This document shows positions 17,228 to 28,504 of a DNA stretch of 64,000 bases, in pieces. Origin of the DNA: Polaribacter sp. (GTDB taxonomy: Bacteria > Bacteroidota > Bacteroidia > Flavobacteriales > Flavobacteriaceae). The notes under the pieces were generated by a model. It had not been told where the DNA came from. It worked only from the letters and a program-made list of their open reading frames with translations, and did not search any database. The stretch covers positions 62,001 to 126,000 of the forward strand of contig JAQXEU010000009.1 of assembly GCA_029250685.1 (NCBI GenBank), written 5' to 3'. The position numbers were made by a program, and so were the translations under genes. The number at the start of each line of letters is the position of its first letter. The stretch's first letter is position 1.

Positions 17228-17262
17228 AAAAAAAAGGAAGCTAATTAGCTTCCTTTTTTTTT
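17228..17262. terminator. bidirectional intrinsic terminator
   Basis: The palindrome GGAAGCTAATTAGCTTCC is flanked by eight A and nine T, between the convergent oxyR and ABC-F genes. Confidence 0.85.
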
Positions 17263-17266
17263 ACGA

Positions 17267-18922
<1,656 letters not shown>

Positions 18923-19074
18923 TTATAAGGAGTTTAAGCCCTTTTTTTGTTTAAAAACAGATTATACTTTAATTTAAAAGCAGCAATAAAAAACCTTATA
19001 AACACAGCTAATAATTATCTTTTTTTTGTCAATACTTTAACAACGTATTAACAAGTTTATGATAGATGAATATG

Positions 19075-19082
19075 TAATTTTG
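19075..19082 (+). promoter_or_regulatory. -7 element of the 19104 lipoprotein gene
   Basis: TAATTTTG, an exact TAnnTTTG box, lies 21 bases upstream of the start codon. Confidence 0.5.
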
Positions 19083-19103
19083 TAGGGAGTTTAAAAAAGA
19101 TAA

Positions 19104-20495
19104 ATGAATCGATTTTTAAAATATTGTTTTTTACTTGCAACTATTGCTACTATTGGAAGTTGTACAACTTCTGAGAAAGATAAGCTTACCTATTTTGGAG
19201 GTAAAATAATACATCCAAAATCTGACTTTGTGCTTCTTTTTAAGAATGACAAACTTGTTGATAGTTTATTCTTAGATAAAGACGATAAATTTATCATAAG
19301 CTATAAAAACTTCACTAAAGGTTTCTATTACTTTATTCATGGAAACGAAAATCAATACGTTTATATTGAACCAAAAGATAGTATTTCTATTCGTTTAAAT
19401 ACTTGGGACTTTGATGAATCTTTAGTTTTTAGTGGTCTTGGTGCTGATAAGAATAATATATTAATAGATTGTTTTTTAGAAAATGAAAAAGAACGTTATA
19501 ATCACAATACCTACTCTTTCTATAGATTAGGACCTAATCTTTTTAAAGCAAAATTAGATTCGTTATTAAACTTAAGACAAAAAAAGATTGATGATTTTAA
19601 AGCTAGACAAACAGAAGAGTTACCTGAAGATTATTCGGAAATCCTAGAGGTTGTTGCTAAATACCCTGTTTACTCAAGATTTGAAAGATATCCTGCTAGA
19701 AATAAAAGTTTAAATAAAGCAACTGATTACCCTAAATTAGATGCTCGTTTTTATTCGTATAGAGAAAATATAGATTTAAATAATAGCAACTTAATGTATC
19801 TCGCTTCTTATACTCAATACATTGTTAATAGACTTCACAACAATGTTCATTCAAAGGGGATTTCTAGTAAATCAAATGAATTTACTGTTGCATTATTAAA
19901 TACAATAAATGAAAATATAACTAGCGAAAAAACAAAGAACACGTATTTAAGACAAATGGTTGTCAATGATTTTCTTGACAGATCTAGTTGTGACATCAAT
20001 AAAAATGCATTTTACACGTATTTTAAATTAAGTACAGATATTGAGGATAAAAAAGAAGTTCAACGTATTATAAATGATACTAAAAAAATACATGAAGGAA
20101 CTCAATTACCTGATTTTATGGTATCGGATTACAATAATTCTGTTCAAAGCATAAATAAGTTAACAAAAAACAGAAACAATGTTATTTATCTTTGGAATCC
20201 AAAATACACTAGTAGAGAGTATTTGGCTTCTAGGATTAAATATTTGACAAAAGAATTTCCAAAATTGAACTTTGTTGGCGTAAAAGTTTCTTCTCAAGAA
20301 AATGAAAACCCAATAAAAGGAGTTGATATTAAAAGTCAGTTTTTTATTAAATCTGATAATACAGCAAACGAGTTTTTAACAAGCAAATTAACAAGAACCT
20401 TATTAGTAAACAAAAAAGGTGAAATCGTTAATGGCTATGCCTCTATAACAAGCTCGAAAATAAATAAGCAACTTAAGGCTTTACAAAAAGATTAA
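19104..20495 (+). CDS. lipoprotein with a cysteine-less thioredoxin-like C-terminal domain
   Basis: A 463-residue secreted protein with lipobox IGSC (lipidated Cys20), an N-terminal beta-rich domain (about 30-110) like those preceding TlpA domains in Bacteroidota, a helical middle (about 120-320) and a C-terminal segment (about 330-463) with the strand/helix pattern of TlpA-type thioredoxins. In the active-site region the text NVIYLWNPKYTSREYL stands where WxxxCxxC is expected, so redox chemistry is unlikely. It would face the periplasm or cell surface. Function unknown. It has its own promoter and no clear operon partner. Confidence 0.65.
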   Translation: MNRFLKYCFLLATIATIGSCTTSEKDKLTYFGGKIIHPKSDFVLLFKNDKLVDSLFLDKDDKFIISYKNFTKGFYYFIHGNENQYVYIEPKDSISIRLNTWDFDESLVFSGLGADKNNILIDCFLENEKERYNHNTYSFYRLGPNLFKAKLDSLLNLRQKKIDDFKARQTEELPEDYSEILEVVAKYPVYSRFERYPARNKSLNKATDYPKLDARFYSYRENIDLNNSNLMYLASYTQYIVNRLHNNVHSKGISSKSNEFTVALLNTINENITSEKTKNTYLRQMVVNDFLDRSSCDINKNAFYTYFKLSTDIEDKKEVQRIINDTKKIHEGTQLPDFMVSDYNNSVQSINKLTKNRNNVIYLWNPKYTSREYLASRIKYLTKEFPKLNFVGVKVSSQENENPIKGVDIKSQFFIKSDNTANEFLTSKLTRTLLVNKKGEIVNGYASITSSKINKQLKALQKD

Positions 20496-20523
20496 TTTAT
20501 AGTTCTATCCACATTATTTATTG

Positions 20524-20531
20524 TACATTTG
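20524..20531 (+). promoter_or_regulatory. -7 element of the DEAD-box helicase gene
   Basis: TACATTTG, an exact TAnnTTTG box, places the transcript start near 20538 and predicts a leader of about 120 nt before the helicase start codon. Confidence 0.5.
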
Positions 20532-20537
20532 CACGTT

Positions 20538-20660
20538 TTTAATTTTAAGGATTAAAAATTTTAGATAGTTGTTACCCAGGTTACAAGTAACTGATTCTAA
20601 AGCGATTTATAAACCGAGTTTACAGATACTGGCGTCTGTGAATTCACAATTGTTCACAGC
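20538..20660 (+). promoter_or_regulatory. structured 5' leader of the DEAD-box helicase mRNA
   Basis: The leader holds no ORF. It contains small dyads (GTTAC-AA-GTAAC near 20580-20592 and ACAGA...TCTGT around 20624-20641). Long leaders on cold-shock helicase mRNAs are known to regulate stability in other bacteria; the role here is inference. Confidence 0.3.
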
Positions 20661-22520
20661 ATGTCAACATTTTTAGAGTTGGGGCTTAGAGAAGAAATCT
20701 CTAAAGCGCTAACAGATTTGGGTTATGAAAACCCTACAGTTATTCAAGAAAAAGCAATTCCACAAGTAATTGCATCTTCACAAGATTTAAAAGCTTTTGC
20801 ACAAACCGGAACTGGTAAAACAGCCGCGTTTAGTTTACCTATTTTAGAACAAATAGATGAAAACAGCAAAGAAACACAAGCTATTATTTTATCACCAACA
20901 AGAGAACTTGCCGTTCAGATTGGTAAAAACATTCAAGAATTTGCCAAATACTTAAAAGGTGTAAAAGTTACTACCGTTTATGGTGGTGCAAATATTGATG
21001 AGCAAATTCGTTCATTAAAAAAAGGTTCTCAAATTGTAGTTGGAACTCCTGGTAGAACAGTAGATTTAATTAAACGTAGAGCTTTAAAATTAGGAAGCAT
21101 TCGTTGGGTTGTTTTAGATGAAGCTGACGAAATGTTAAACATGGGTTTTAAAGACGAATTAGATAAGGTTTTAGATGCAACTCCGGTTGAAAAACAAACG
21201 TTATTATTCTCTGCAACTTTTCCAAGAGAAGTAGAATCTATTGCTAGAAACTACATGGATAACCCTATAGAAATTACTTCTGGTGAAAAAAATAAAGGTT
21301 CTGATGATGTGAGTCACGAATTTTATGTAGTGAACGAACGTACACGTTACGAAGCCCTAAAAAGAATTGCAGATGTAAATACTGATATTTACGCAATTGT
21401 TTTTTGTAGGACTCGTAGAGAAACACAAGAAGTTGCCAACAACTTAATAAAAGACGGTTATAGTGCTGATGCATTGCACGGAGATTTATCTCAAGGACAG
21501 CGTGATGGCGTTATGGATAAATTCAGAAAGAAAAGTATTCAGATTTTAGTTGCAACAGATGTTGCTGCTCGTGGTTTGGATGTTACTGAATTGACACATG
21601 TTATCAACCATAAATTACCAGATCAAATAGAAAACTACACACACAGATCTGGAAGAACTGGTAGAGCTGGTAAAAAAGGGATTTCTGTTGTGTTGGTAAA
21701 CGGAAAAGAAAAAGGGAAATTACGCTCTATAGAAAGAATCATTAAGAAAAAATTTGTACAAGCAAATGTTCCAAGTGGGAAAGAAATTTGCCAAAATCAA
21801 TTAATGCATTTAATTGACAAAGTGCAAAATGTAGAAGTAAACACAAAACAAATTGAAGAGTTTTTACCAAGCATTTACGATAAATTAGAAGGCTTAGATA
21901 GAGAAGAATTAATTCAGAAATTTGTTTCTTTAGAATTCAACAACTTCTTAGCATATTACGAAAACGCAAAAGATTTAAACGATTTATCATCATCTAGAGG
22001 AGATAGAGAATCTAGAGATTCTGGTGGAAGAGGAAGACCAAGAGACGAAAACATGACACGTTTCTTTATCAACTTAGGTAGAAAAGATGATTTAAATCCT
22101 GCACGTTTAATTGGTTTGATTAACGACCAACGTATTACAGACAATATAGAAATTGGAGCCATTGATATTTTAGACACATTCTCTTTCTTTGAATTAGATA
22201 AAAACTTTGAAGGACAGACATTAAGTGCTTTTGAGGAAAACGATCCTGAATTTAACGGGCGTGGTGTAAATATTGAAATCACGAAAAAAGAACGTTCTGG
22301 TGGTGGAAGAGGTCGTGGAGGAGAAAGAGGTGGAAGAAGATCTTCTTCATCTAGATCATCTGACGGTGGTGGTTTCGGAAGAAAACGTAACGATAGCGGT
22401 TCTTCTCCTAGAAGAAGTAGTTCTTCTGATAGAAAACCTAGAGCTGGTGGAGACAGACCTGACAGAGGTTCTGCTGACAAACAATCTGGCGGTTTTGGAA
22501 GAAGACGTAGAGAAAGATAG
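20661..22520 (+). CDS. DEAD-box ATP-dependent RNA helicase (DeaD/CsdA-like)
   Basis: A 619-residue helicase with all core motifs: Q motif, AQTGTGKT (47-54), PTRELA (79-84), TPGR, DEAD (153-156), SAT, ARGLD and HRSGRTGRAG (about 330-339). A C-terminal DbpA/CsdA-type RNA-binding domain (MTRFFINLGRKDDLNPARL, about 465-535) is followed by an RGG/Ser/Arg-rich disordered tail (about 545-619). This arrangement matches the cold-shock helicases acting in ribosome assembly and mRNA decay. It has its own promoter, a long leader and a good terminator. Confidence 0.92.
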   Translation: MSTFLELGLREEISKALTDLGYENPTVIQEKAIPQVIASSQDLKAFAQTGTGKTAAFSLPILEQIDENSKETQAIILSPTRELAVQIGKNIQEFAKYLKGVKVTTVYGGANIDEQIRSLKKGSQIVVGTPGRTVDLIKRRALKLGSIRWVVLDEADEMLNMGFKDELDKVLDATPVEKQTLLFSATFPREVESIARNYMDNPIEITSGEKNKGSDDVSHEFYVVNERTRYEALKRIADVNTDIYAIVFCRTRRETQEVANNLIKDGYSADALHGDLSQGQRDGVMDKFRKKSIQILVATDVAARGLDVTELTHVINHKLPDQIENYTHRSGRTGRAGKKGISVVLVNGKEKGKLRSIERIIKKKFVQANVPSGKEICQNQLMHLIDKVQNVEVNTKQIEEFLPSIYDKLEGLDREELIQKFVSLEFNNFLAYYENAKDLNDLSSSRGDRESRDSGGRGRPRDENMTRFFINLGRKDDLNPARLIGLINDQRITDNIEIGAIDILDTFSFFELDKNFEGQTLSAFEENDPEFNGRGVNIEITKKERSGGGRGRGGERGGRRSSSSRSSDGGGFGRKRNDSGSSPRRSSSSDRKPRAGGDRPDRGSADKQSGGFGRRRRER

Positions 22521-22539
22521 AAACACATTATAATAATAC

Positions 22540-22571
22540 AAAAGCGCATCTGTAAAAGATGCGCTTTTTTT
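22540..22571 (+). terminator. intrinsic terminator of the helicase gene
   Basis: AAAGCGCATCT, loop GTAAA, AGATGCGCTTT and a T-run follow the helicase stop by about 20 bases. Confidence 0.85.
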
Positions 22572-22584
22572 ATATATTTAAAAC

Positions 22585-22869
22585 ATGAAATTAGCAAAAC
22601 AAAATATCCTAAAGTTAACAGAAGAAGCACATAAGATAGCGGAAGAAACATATAGAGAATTGCGAGCTAATGCAGCATCTAAATCAACATTAGAACAACG
22701 TCAATTTTTACTAACTGATATAGCTTGTCATTTAATTCAAGATGCAATGAGTGACAATATCATGAACAGTCAGTCTTTAAAAAACAGATTATATGCAATT
22801 TTAATAATATCTGACAATTTTTTACCTGACAAAAAATTAAAAGAATATGCTGATAAAATTATTTCATAA
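22585..22869 (+). CDS. hypothetical helical protein
   Basis: I do not recognise this 94-residue protein. It is predicted all-alpha with no signal peptide or membrane segment (MKLAKQNILKLTEEAHKIAEE...). It lies between two intrinsic terminators, so it must have its own promoter, although that region overlaps the helicase terminator. Codon use resembles the neighbours, and termination by its own hairpin supports a real gene. Confidence 0.6.
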   Translation: MKLAKQNILKLTEEAHKIAEETYRELRANAASKSTLEQRQFLLTDIACHLIQDAMSDNIMNSQSLKNRLYAILIISDNFLPDKKLKEYADKIIS

Positions 22870-22902
22870 AAAAAGCCTTAAGTAAATTCTTAAGGCTTTT
22901 TT
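22868..22902. terminator. bidirectional intrinsic terminator
   Basis: AAGCCTTAAG-TAAATT-CTTAAGGCTT with flanking A and T tracts, between the convergent 22585 gene and the oxoamine synthase gene. Confidence 0.85.
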
Positions 22903-22918
22903 ATATTCTTTATAATTA

Positions 22919-24172
22919 TTATGCTTCCATAATAGAAGCAGCAACTCTTTTGTAAGTTCCGTTTTCTAATTTAGTTCTAATACCAGAGAATGCTGCAATC
23001 GTTTCATCAATATCTTCTTGTGTATGTGTTGCAGTGGGAATCAATCTTAAAATAATTAATCCTTTAGGTATTACAGGATATACTACAATAGAACAGAATA
23101 CTCCGTAATTTTCTCGTAAATCGTTTACCATTGCCATTGCTTCTGGTATTTCCCCTTTTAAGAAAACGGGCGTAATACACGTTTGTGTAGTTCCTAAATC
23201 GAAACCAGCATTGCGCAAACCACTTTGCAAAGCATGTGTGTTTTCCCACAATTTGGCTTTTAATTCTGGCATTGTACGCAACATATCTAAACGTTTCAAT
23301 GCGCCTTTAACCATTGCCATCGGCAAAGATTTTGCAAACATTTGAGAACGCATATTGTATTGTAAATACTGTATGACATCTTTATCACCAGCAAAGAAAG
23401 CTCCAATACCGGCCATCGATTTTGCAAAAGTTGCAAAATAAACATCAATTCCTTCTTGAACTCCTTGCTCTACTCCTGTTCCTTTTCCGTCTTTTCCTAA
23501 AGTTCCAAAACCGTGAGCGTCATCTACTAATAATCTGAAATTGTATTGCTCTTTTAAAGCAACAATTTCTTTTAAACGACCTTGTTCTCCACGCATTCCG
23601 AAAACCCCTTCAGAAACTACTAAAATTCCACCGCCAGTTTGCGCTGCCATTTTAGTTGCACGTTTTAAGTTCTTTTCAAAACTTTCCATGTCGTTGTGCT
23701 TGTATACAAAACGTTTACCAGCATGCAAACGAACACCATCAATAATACACGCGTGCGTGTCCATATCATATACAATAATATCGTTTTTGGTAACCAAAGC
23801 ATCAATGGCAGAAACCATTCCTTGATAACCAAAATTTACTAAATATGCAGCTTCTTTTTCTACAAATTCAGAACATTCTTGTTCTAATTGTTCGTGAAAA
23901 TTTGTGTGACCAGACATCATTCTTGCACCCATCGGATAAGCCATTCCGTGTTCCATAGCGGCTTCACCATCAACTTTTAAAACTTCTGGGTGATTTGCCA
24001 ATCCTAAGTAATCATTAATACTCCATGTAATTAATTTTTTACCGTTGAATGACATTCTGTTAGAAATTGGTCCTTCTAACTTTGGAAAGACATAATATCC
24101 TTCAGCTTTATCAGCCCATTTTCCTAAAGGTCCTTTATCTTCTTTTATTCTTTCAAATAAATCTTTCGTCAT
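22919..24172 (-). CDS. alpha-oxoamine synthase (serine palmitoyltransferase / cysteate acyltransferase-like)
   Basis: A 417-residue fold-type I PLP enzyme. Key residues visible: His140 (DTHACIIDG) stacking on PLP, Asp217/Asp218 and His220 (VDDAHGFG), and Schiff-base Lys251 (FAKSMAGIG). These are those of AONS/KBL/SPT family members, which condense an amino acid with an acyl thioester and release CO2. MGARMMSGHT at 81-90 is the Bacteroidota lipid-base branch. The following gene is a cysteine-synthase-like enzyme, so L-cysteate could be the amino acid, giving capnine-type sulfonolipid base; sphinganine synthesis from serine is the alternative. Confidence 0.75.
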   Translation of the reverse strand: MTKDLFERIKEDKGPLGKWADKAEGYYVFPKLEGPISNRMSFNGKKLITWSINDYLGLANHPEVLKVDGEAAMEHGMAYPMGARMMSGHTNFHEQLEQECSEFVEKEAAYLVNFGYQGMVSAIDALVTKNDIIVYDMDTHACIIDGVRLHAGKRFVYKHNDMESFEKNLKRATKMAAQTGGGILVVSEGVFGMRGEQGRLKEIVALKEQYNFRLLVDDAHGFGTLGKDGKGTGVEQGVQEGIDVYFATFAKSMAGIGAFFAGDKDVIQYLQYNMRSQMFAKSLPMAMVKGALKRLDMLRTMPELKAKLWENTHALQSGLRNAGFDLGTTQTCITPVFLKGEIPEAMAMVNDLRENYGVFCSIVVYPVIPKGLIILRLIPTATHTQEDIDETIAAFSGIRTKLENGTYKRVAASIMEA

Positions 24173-24285
24173 GTGTTTTTTACTTCAAATTTGAGAATGC
24201 AAATTAACTGCTTTTTTAGCAGTAAATCAAATTAATAGGTAGTTGAATAAGTTAAGGATTAATTAAATTAAAATAAATTTATTGA

Positions 24286-25287
24286 CTAATATTTTAAAAA
24301 CCCATTTACACTCATCCAAGAATTAGAGTAGATTTTATCCATATATCGAATTCCGTGATCTGGAAGAATTACAACGACCACGCTATTTTCATCAAAAAAA
24401 CCTTTTGCAGCATATTGCTTAGTTGCCTGAATTACAGCACCTGAAGTGTATCCGCAAAACAAACCTTCTTGTTTTACTAACGCTCTTGAAGATTGCGCAG
24501 CTTCTTTATCGGAAACTTTTTCATAAACATCAATGACATCAAAGTTTGTTGCAGTTGGAATTAAATTTTTTCCTAAACCTTCAATTTTATAGGGTTTAAT
24601 TTCATTTGCATCAAATTCTCGCGTTTCATGATACTTTTTTAATACAGAACCAATTGCATCAACGCCTAATACTTTAATGGCAGGGTTTTGCTCTTTTAAA
24701 TATTTTCCGGTCCCAGAAATAGTTCCTCCGGTTCCGCTTGCAACAACAATATGCGTAACTTTTCCTTCTGTTTGTTTCCAAATTTCTGGGCCAGTAGTTG
24801 CATAATGTGCTTCAATATTTAATTCATTAAAATATTGATTGATGTAAATTGAATTCGGAGTTTCTTTTTGAATTCGCTTGGCAACTTCATAATACGATTG
24901 TGGGTCATCCGCTGGAACATTTGCTGGGCAAACATGTACGGCTGCTCCCATTGTTTTTAAAATATCAATTTTATTTTGAGAAGATTTATCGCTTACAGAT
25001 AAAATACATTTATAGCCTTTTACTAATGCAATCATTGCTAAAGAAAACCCAGTGTTTCCAGAAGTAGTTTCAACAATTGTATCGCCTTTTTTCAGAATCC
25101 CTTTTTGTTCTGCATTTTCAATAATATGCATCGCAATTCTATCTTTTGCCGATTGACCAGGATTAAAAGACTCAAGTTTTGCATAAAAAGTTCCATCTAG
25201 ATTTTCGGTAATTCTATTCAGTTTTACCATTGGAGTTTCACCAATTAGTTCTAAAATGTTGTTGTATATGTTTTGATTTCTTGTCAT
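24286..25287 (-). CDS. PLP-dependent cysteine synthase-family protein (possible cysteate synthase)
   Basis: A 333-residue fold-type II PLP enzyme. Schiff-base Lys48 is in NPGQSAKDR, the phosphate-binding/asparagine loop is TSGNTG (75-80), and [13 protein letters not shown] is the PLP-phosphate loop. The family includes O-acetylserine sulfhydrylase, cystathionine beta-synthase and cysteate synthase; the sequence alone does not decide. Its ATG overlaps the stop of the upstream peptidase gene by one base (TAATG), so it is translated from the same message, and the oxoamine synthase follows 113 nt later on the same strand. Confidence 0.8.
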   Translation of the reverse strand: MTRNQNIYNNILELIGETPMVKLNRITENLDGTFYAKLESFNPGQSAKDRIAMHIIENAEQKGILKKGDTIVETTSGNTGFSLAMIALVKGYKCILSVSDKSSQNKIDILKTMGAAVHVCPANVPADDPQSYYEVAKRIQKETPNSIYINQYFNELNIEAHYATTGPEIWKQTEGKVTHIVVASGTGGTISGTGKYLKEQNPAIKVLGVDAIGSVLKKYHETREFDANEIKPYKIEGLGKNLIPTATNFDVIDVYEKVSDKEAAQSSRALVKQEGLFCGYTSGAVIQATKQYAAKGFFDENSVVVVILPDHGIRYMDKIYSNSWMSVNGFLKY

Positions 25288-27383
25288 TATTCAGTTTTAT
25301 TCTCTAAATCTAAGATAAATGAATATTCTTTCGCTACTTCTTTTAATGCGTCAAATCTTCCTGAAGCGCCACCATGACCAGCTTCCATATTTGTGTTTAA
25401 AAGCAAAACAGTATCATCTTTTTTATACTCTCTTAATTTCGCAACCCATTTTGCAGGCTCCCAATATTGTACTTGACTGTCCCAATAGCCAGTTGTAATT
25501 AACATATTTGGGTATGCTTTTTCTGCAACTTGATCGTATGGCGAATAACTTTTAATATAATCGTAATACTCTTTGTGCTTTGGATTTCCCCATTCGTCAA
25601 ATTCACCTGTTGTTAAAGGAATACTTTCATCTAACATGGTAGAAATTACATCCACAAAAGGAACTTGTGCTACAATACCGTTATATAACTCAGGATTCAT
25701 ATTTACAATTACTCCCATTAACAAACCACCAGCTGAACCACCCATTGCATATAAATGATTTGAAGATGTGTACTTGTTTTCTATCAAAAATTTAGAACAA
25801 TCTACAAAATCATTAAATGTGTTTTGCTTGCGTAATAATTTTCCATCTTCATACCAATTTCTTCCTAAATATTCACTTCCTCTAATGTGTGCAACTGCAA
25901 AAACAAATCCTCTATCTAATAAACTTAATCTTGTTGTACTAAATCCGTCAGAAATTGTTGCTCCATAAGAACCATATGCATATAAAAGCAACGGTGTCTT
26001 TTCATTTAATTCAGTATCTTTTCTGTGAACCAAAGATACTGCTACTTTTTTCCCGTCTCTGGCTTTTGCCCAAATACGTTTACTTGTGTAATTCGTTTTA
26101 TCAAATTTACCACCTAAAACTTCTTGTTCTTTTTTGACTTCTTTCGATTTATCATCCAAATTAAAATCAATTACAGAACTTGGTGTAGTCATTGAATTGT
26201 ATGAATATCGAATGATATCTGTATCAAAATCTGGATTTGCATGAACATTAGCCGAATATGTTTCTTCATCAAAAGGTAAGTAATAATCTTTTGTATTGTC
26301 CCAACGTTTAATTCTGATTTTGTTCAATCCGTTGTTACGCTCTTCCAACACTAAATAGTCTTTGAAAATCGACATATCTTCTAGCAAAGTATCTTCTCTA
26401 TGTGCAATTACATCAACCCAATTTTCTTGAGAAGTAGCTGAGACTGGTGTTTTCATCAACTTAAAATTAGTTGCGTTGTCTTTGTTTGTTCTAATGTAAA
26501 AATGATTCTCGAAATGCGCGATATCATATTCTAAATTACGTTCTCTTTTCTGAATGATTTTAAAAGAATCATTAGGATTATCAGCATCTAAGAATTGATA
26601 TTCTGTAGACAACGTACTAAATGAACCAACAATTATGTATTTGTTAGATTTTGTCTTCGTTACAAACGTTCCGAAAGTATCATCAGCTTCATGAAAAATT
26701 TCTATGTCTTCAGATTCATCAGTTCCTAAAACGTGTTTGAATATTTTATAACTTCGTAACGAAGTAGTGTCTTTTTTGGTGTAAAACAATGTTTTATTAT
26801 CGTTTGCCCAAACAGAACCTCCGTTAGTGTTGGTAATTTTATCGTTGTAAATTTCTCCTGTTACTAGATTTTTAATCTGAATTACATATTGTCTTCTACT
26901 AATTGTATCAACCGAAAAAGCCGCTAATTCGTTATTTCTTGCAACGTTTAATCCGCCGAGTTGAAAATAATCGTGTCCTTTTGCCAATTCATTTACATCA
27001 AAAAGTAATTCTTCTTTTGCATCTAAAGATTCTTTTTTTCTTGTATAAACTGGATATTGTTGTCCTTTTTCAAATTTAGTAATGTAAAAATATCCGTTCT
27101 TTTTATACGGAACTGATTCATCATCTTGTTTAATTCTAGATTTCATTTCTTCAAACAATGAAGTTTGAAAATCCTTTGTATGATGAGTTACTTGATTGTA
27201 ATAATCATTTTCTGCATTTAAAAAATCTAAAACATTTGTTGTTTGTTCGTCTTTTTCTTCAGCATTTTTTTGTTCATCAGACAGACGCATCCAAAAATAA
27301 TTATCGATTCTAACATCACCATGCGTTTCAATTTCTTGATGAATTTTATTTGCAGTAGGTGCTTTTATTGATCTAATTTTCAT
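25287..27383 (-). CDS. oligopeptidase B-type S9 serine peptidase
   Basis: A 698-residue prolyl-oligopeptidase-family enzyme: a seven-blade propeller (about 70-410) followed by an alpha/beta-hydrolase domain. The catalytic Ser550 is in GGSAGG; the Asp is in [15 protein letters not shown] and the His in [11 protein letters not shown]. The WDSQV and GHGGASGR forms mark oligopeptidase B (cleaves after Lys/Arg in short peptides). No signal peptide is evident, so it is likely cytoplasmic. It is the first gene of a unit with the cysteine-synthase-like gene. Confidence 0.92.
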   Translation of the reverse strand: MKIRSIKAPTANKIHQEIETHGDVRIDNYFWMRLSDEQKNAEEKDEQTTNVLDFLNAENDYYNQVTHHTKDFQTSLFEEMKSRIKQDDESVPYKKNGYFYITKFEKGQQYPVYTRKKESLDAKEELLFDVNELAKGHDYFQLGGLNVARNNELAAFSVDTISRRQYVIQIKNLVTGEIYNDKITNTNGGSVWANDNKTLFYTKKDTTSLRSYKIFKHVLGTDESEDIEIFHEADDTFGTFVTKTKSNKYIIVGSFSTLSTEYQFLDADNPNDSFKIIQKRERNLEYDIAHFENHFYIRTNKDNATNFKLMKTPVSATSQENWVDVIAHREDTLLEDMSIFKDYLVLEERNNGLNKIRIKRWDNTKDYYLPFDEETYSANVHANPDFDTDIIRYSYNSMTTPSSVIDFNLDDKSKEVKKEQEVLGGKFDKTNYTSKRIWAKARDGKKVAVSLVHRKDTELNEKTPLLLYAYGSYGATISDGFSTTRLSLLDRGFVFAVAHIRGSEYLGRNWYEDGKLLRKQNTFNDFVDCSKFLIENKYTSSNHLYAMGGSAGGLLMGVIVNMNPELYNGIVAQVPFVDVISTMLDESIPLTTGEFDEWGNPKHKEYYDYIKSYSPYDQVAEKAYPNMLITTGYWDSQVQYWEPAKWVAKLREYKKDDTVLLLNTNMEAGHGGASGRFDALKEVAKEYSFILDLENKTE

Positions 27384-27406
27384 TAAATGGTTTTTACAGG
27401 AAGTTG

Positions 27407-27414
27407 CAAAAATA
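27407..27414 (-). promoter_or_regulatory. -7 element of the oligopeptidase gene
   Basis: On the minus strand it reads TATTTTTG, an exact TAnnTTTG box, 24 bases from the start codon. Confidence 0.5.
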
Positions 27415-27482
27415 AGGCTAAATGCTATATTTCAAACAATAACTAGCTCATTTTTAATATTTTTTTCTTCTGATGAAAACAC

Positions 27483-27490
27483 TAAATTTG
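27483..27490 (+). promoter_or_regulatory. -7 element of the ybaB unit
   Basis: TAAATTTG, an exact TAnnTTTG box, 25 bases before the ybaB start codon. Confidence 0.5.
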
Positions 27491-27514
27491 TATTTGATTT
27501 TAAATTAGAAAATT

Positions 27515-27838
27515 ATGTTTGGAGATATGGCCGGAATGATGGGCAAACTGAAAGAAGCGCAACAAAAAGTTGAGGAAACAAAAACAAGATTGAATCATGT
27601 TTTAATTGATGAAAAGTCTTCTAACGAAAAAATACAAGTTACCATTACTGCAAATAGAGAAATTAAAGCGATTCAAATTGATGAAAATTTATTGAATGAT
27701 GCTGAAGAATTAGAAGATTATTTAATTATGACATTGAATAATGCGATTAAAAAAGCGACAGAAATAAATGAACATGAATTAGCAATTGCTGCAAAAAGCG
27801 GAATGCCTAATATTCCAGGAATGGATATGTTCAAATAA
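27515..27838 (+). CDS. YbaB/EbfC nucleoid-associated protein
   Basis: A 107-residue small basic/acidic protein of the YbaB family. The N-terminus [21 protein letters not shown], read as helix 1, and the [13 protein letters not shown] strand followed by [19 protein letters not shown] match the family, as does the glycine/Met-rich C-terminal end ([12 protein letters not shown]). Homologues bind DNA as dimers in the nucleoid. It heads a probable operon with the DUF2752 gene (two bases apart) and the CCC-motif gene. Confidence 0.9.
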   Translation: MFGDMAGMMGKLKEAQQKVEETKTRLNHVLIDEKSSNEKIQVTITANREIKAIQIDENLLNDAEELEDYLIMTLNNAIKKATEINEHELAIAAKSGMPNIPGMDMFK

Positions 27839-27840
27839 AA

Positions 27841-28128
27841 ATGTTTGTACAATTAGAAGATTACATGTTGCCTTGTTTAAGCAAAAGGCTTTTTGGTTTT
27901 GAGTGCTTAGGCTGTGGTATGCAACGTTCTCTTTTATTTATTTCTAAAGGTGAGTTTATTGAAGCTTTTAAAATGTATCCAGCAATTTATACGATTCTAT
28001 TATTTTTCACATTAGTGATGTATAACTTCATTTTTAAAAAGAAAAAAGTCAATTCAAAAATTATTTATAGTTTAGCGATACTCAATATCATCATCATTTT
28101 AATAAGTTATTTTTACAAAATATATTAA
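27841..28128 (+). CDS. DUF2752 small membrane protein
   Basis: A 95-residue protein with two predicted TM helices (about 45-62 and 75-95). The N-terminal PCLSKRLFGFECLGCGMQRS matches the DUF2752 signature (P-C...G.xCPGCGxTR), whose Cys residues may bind metal or form disulfides. Function is unknown. It begins two bases after the ybaB stop and is followed 12 nt later by the CCC-motif protein. Confidence 0.85.
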   Translation: MFVQLEDYMLPCLSKRLFGFECLGCGMQRSLLFISKGEFIEAFKMYPAIYTILLFFTLVMYNFIFKKKKVNSKIIYSLAILNIIIILISYFYKIY

Positions 28129-28140
28129 TCAAATTACGTT

Positions 28141-28440
28141 ATGAATAAAGAATTGAAACCCACAATTGTTTACGTTTTAGCAAGTGTAAGTATCATCTGC
28201 TGTTGTTTTGGCGGATTGGGAGTCTTATTAGCTGCACCAGCTTTTATAATCGCAAACAATAGATTAAAAACTGCAGAGGGAACTGAACACGATTTTCAAT
28301 CTATGAAATCTGCTAAAACATTTGCATTAGTAATGTTAATTATAAACGGCTTGTATTTAATATATACGATTTACGTTTTTTCAACATTAGATATGGATAT
28401 GTTTATGGAAGAGTTTACAAAAGGACTTAATGCTTCTTAA
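28141..28440 (+). CDS. CCC-motif membrane protein
   Basis: A 99-residue protein with two to three hydrophobic segments. The first contains SIICCCFGGLG (triple Cys in the membrane segment), which I recognise as the CCC-motif membrane protein family of Flavobacteria. A cytosolic helix RLKTAEGTEHDFQSMKSAKT links it to the second TM. Function unknown. The arrangement ybaB-DUF2752-CCC ends at a clear terminator. Confidence 0.82.
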   Translation: MNKELKPTIVYVLASVSIICCCFGGLGVLLAAPAFIIANNRLKTAEGTEHDFQSMKSAKTFALVMLIINGLYLIYTIYVFSTLDMDMFMEEFTKGLNAS

Positions 28441-28456
28441 CATTATAGTTATAAAT

Positions 28457-28486
28457 AAAAAAGCCTGCAGATTGCAGGCTTTTTTT
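28457..28486. terminator. bidirectional intrinsic terminator
   Basis: GCCTGCA-GAT-TGCAGGC flanked by A and T tracts, between the convergent CCC-motif gene and the DUF5362 gene. Confidence 0.85.
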
Positions 28487-28504
28487 ATGATAATACATAA
28501 AGAA

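Noticed and set aside
21956-22651. 231-aa minus-strand ORF opposite the helicase tail
   Set aside because: Shadow of the Arg/Gly/Ser-rich coding region; Pro/Leu-rich translation, no motif and it crosses the terminator.
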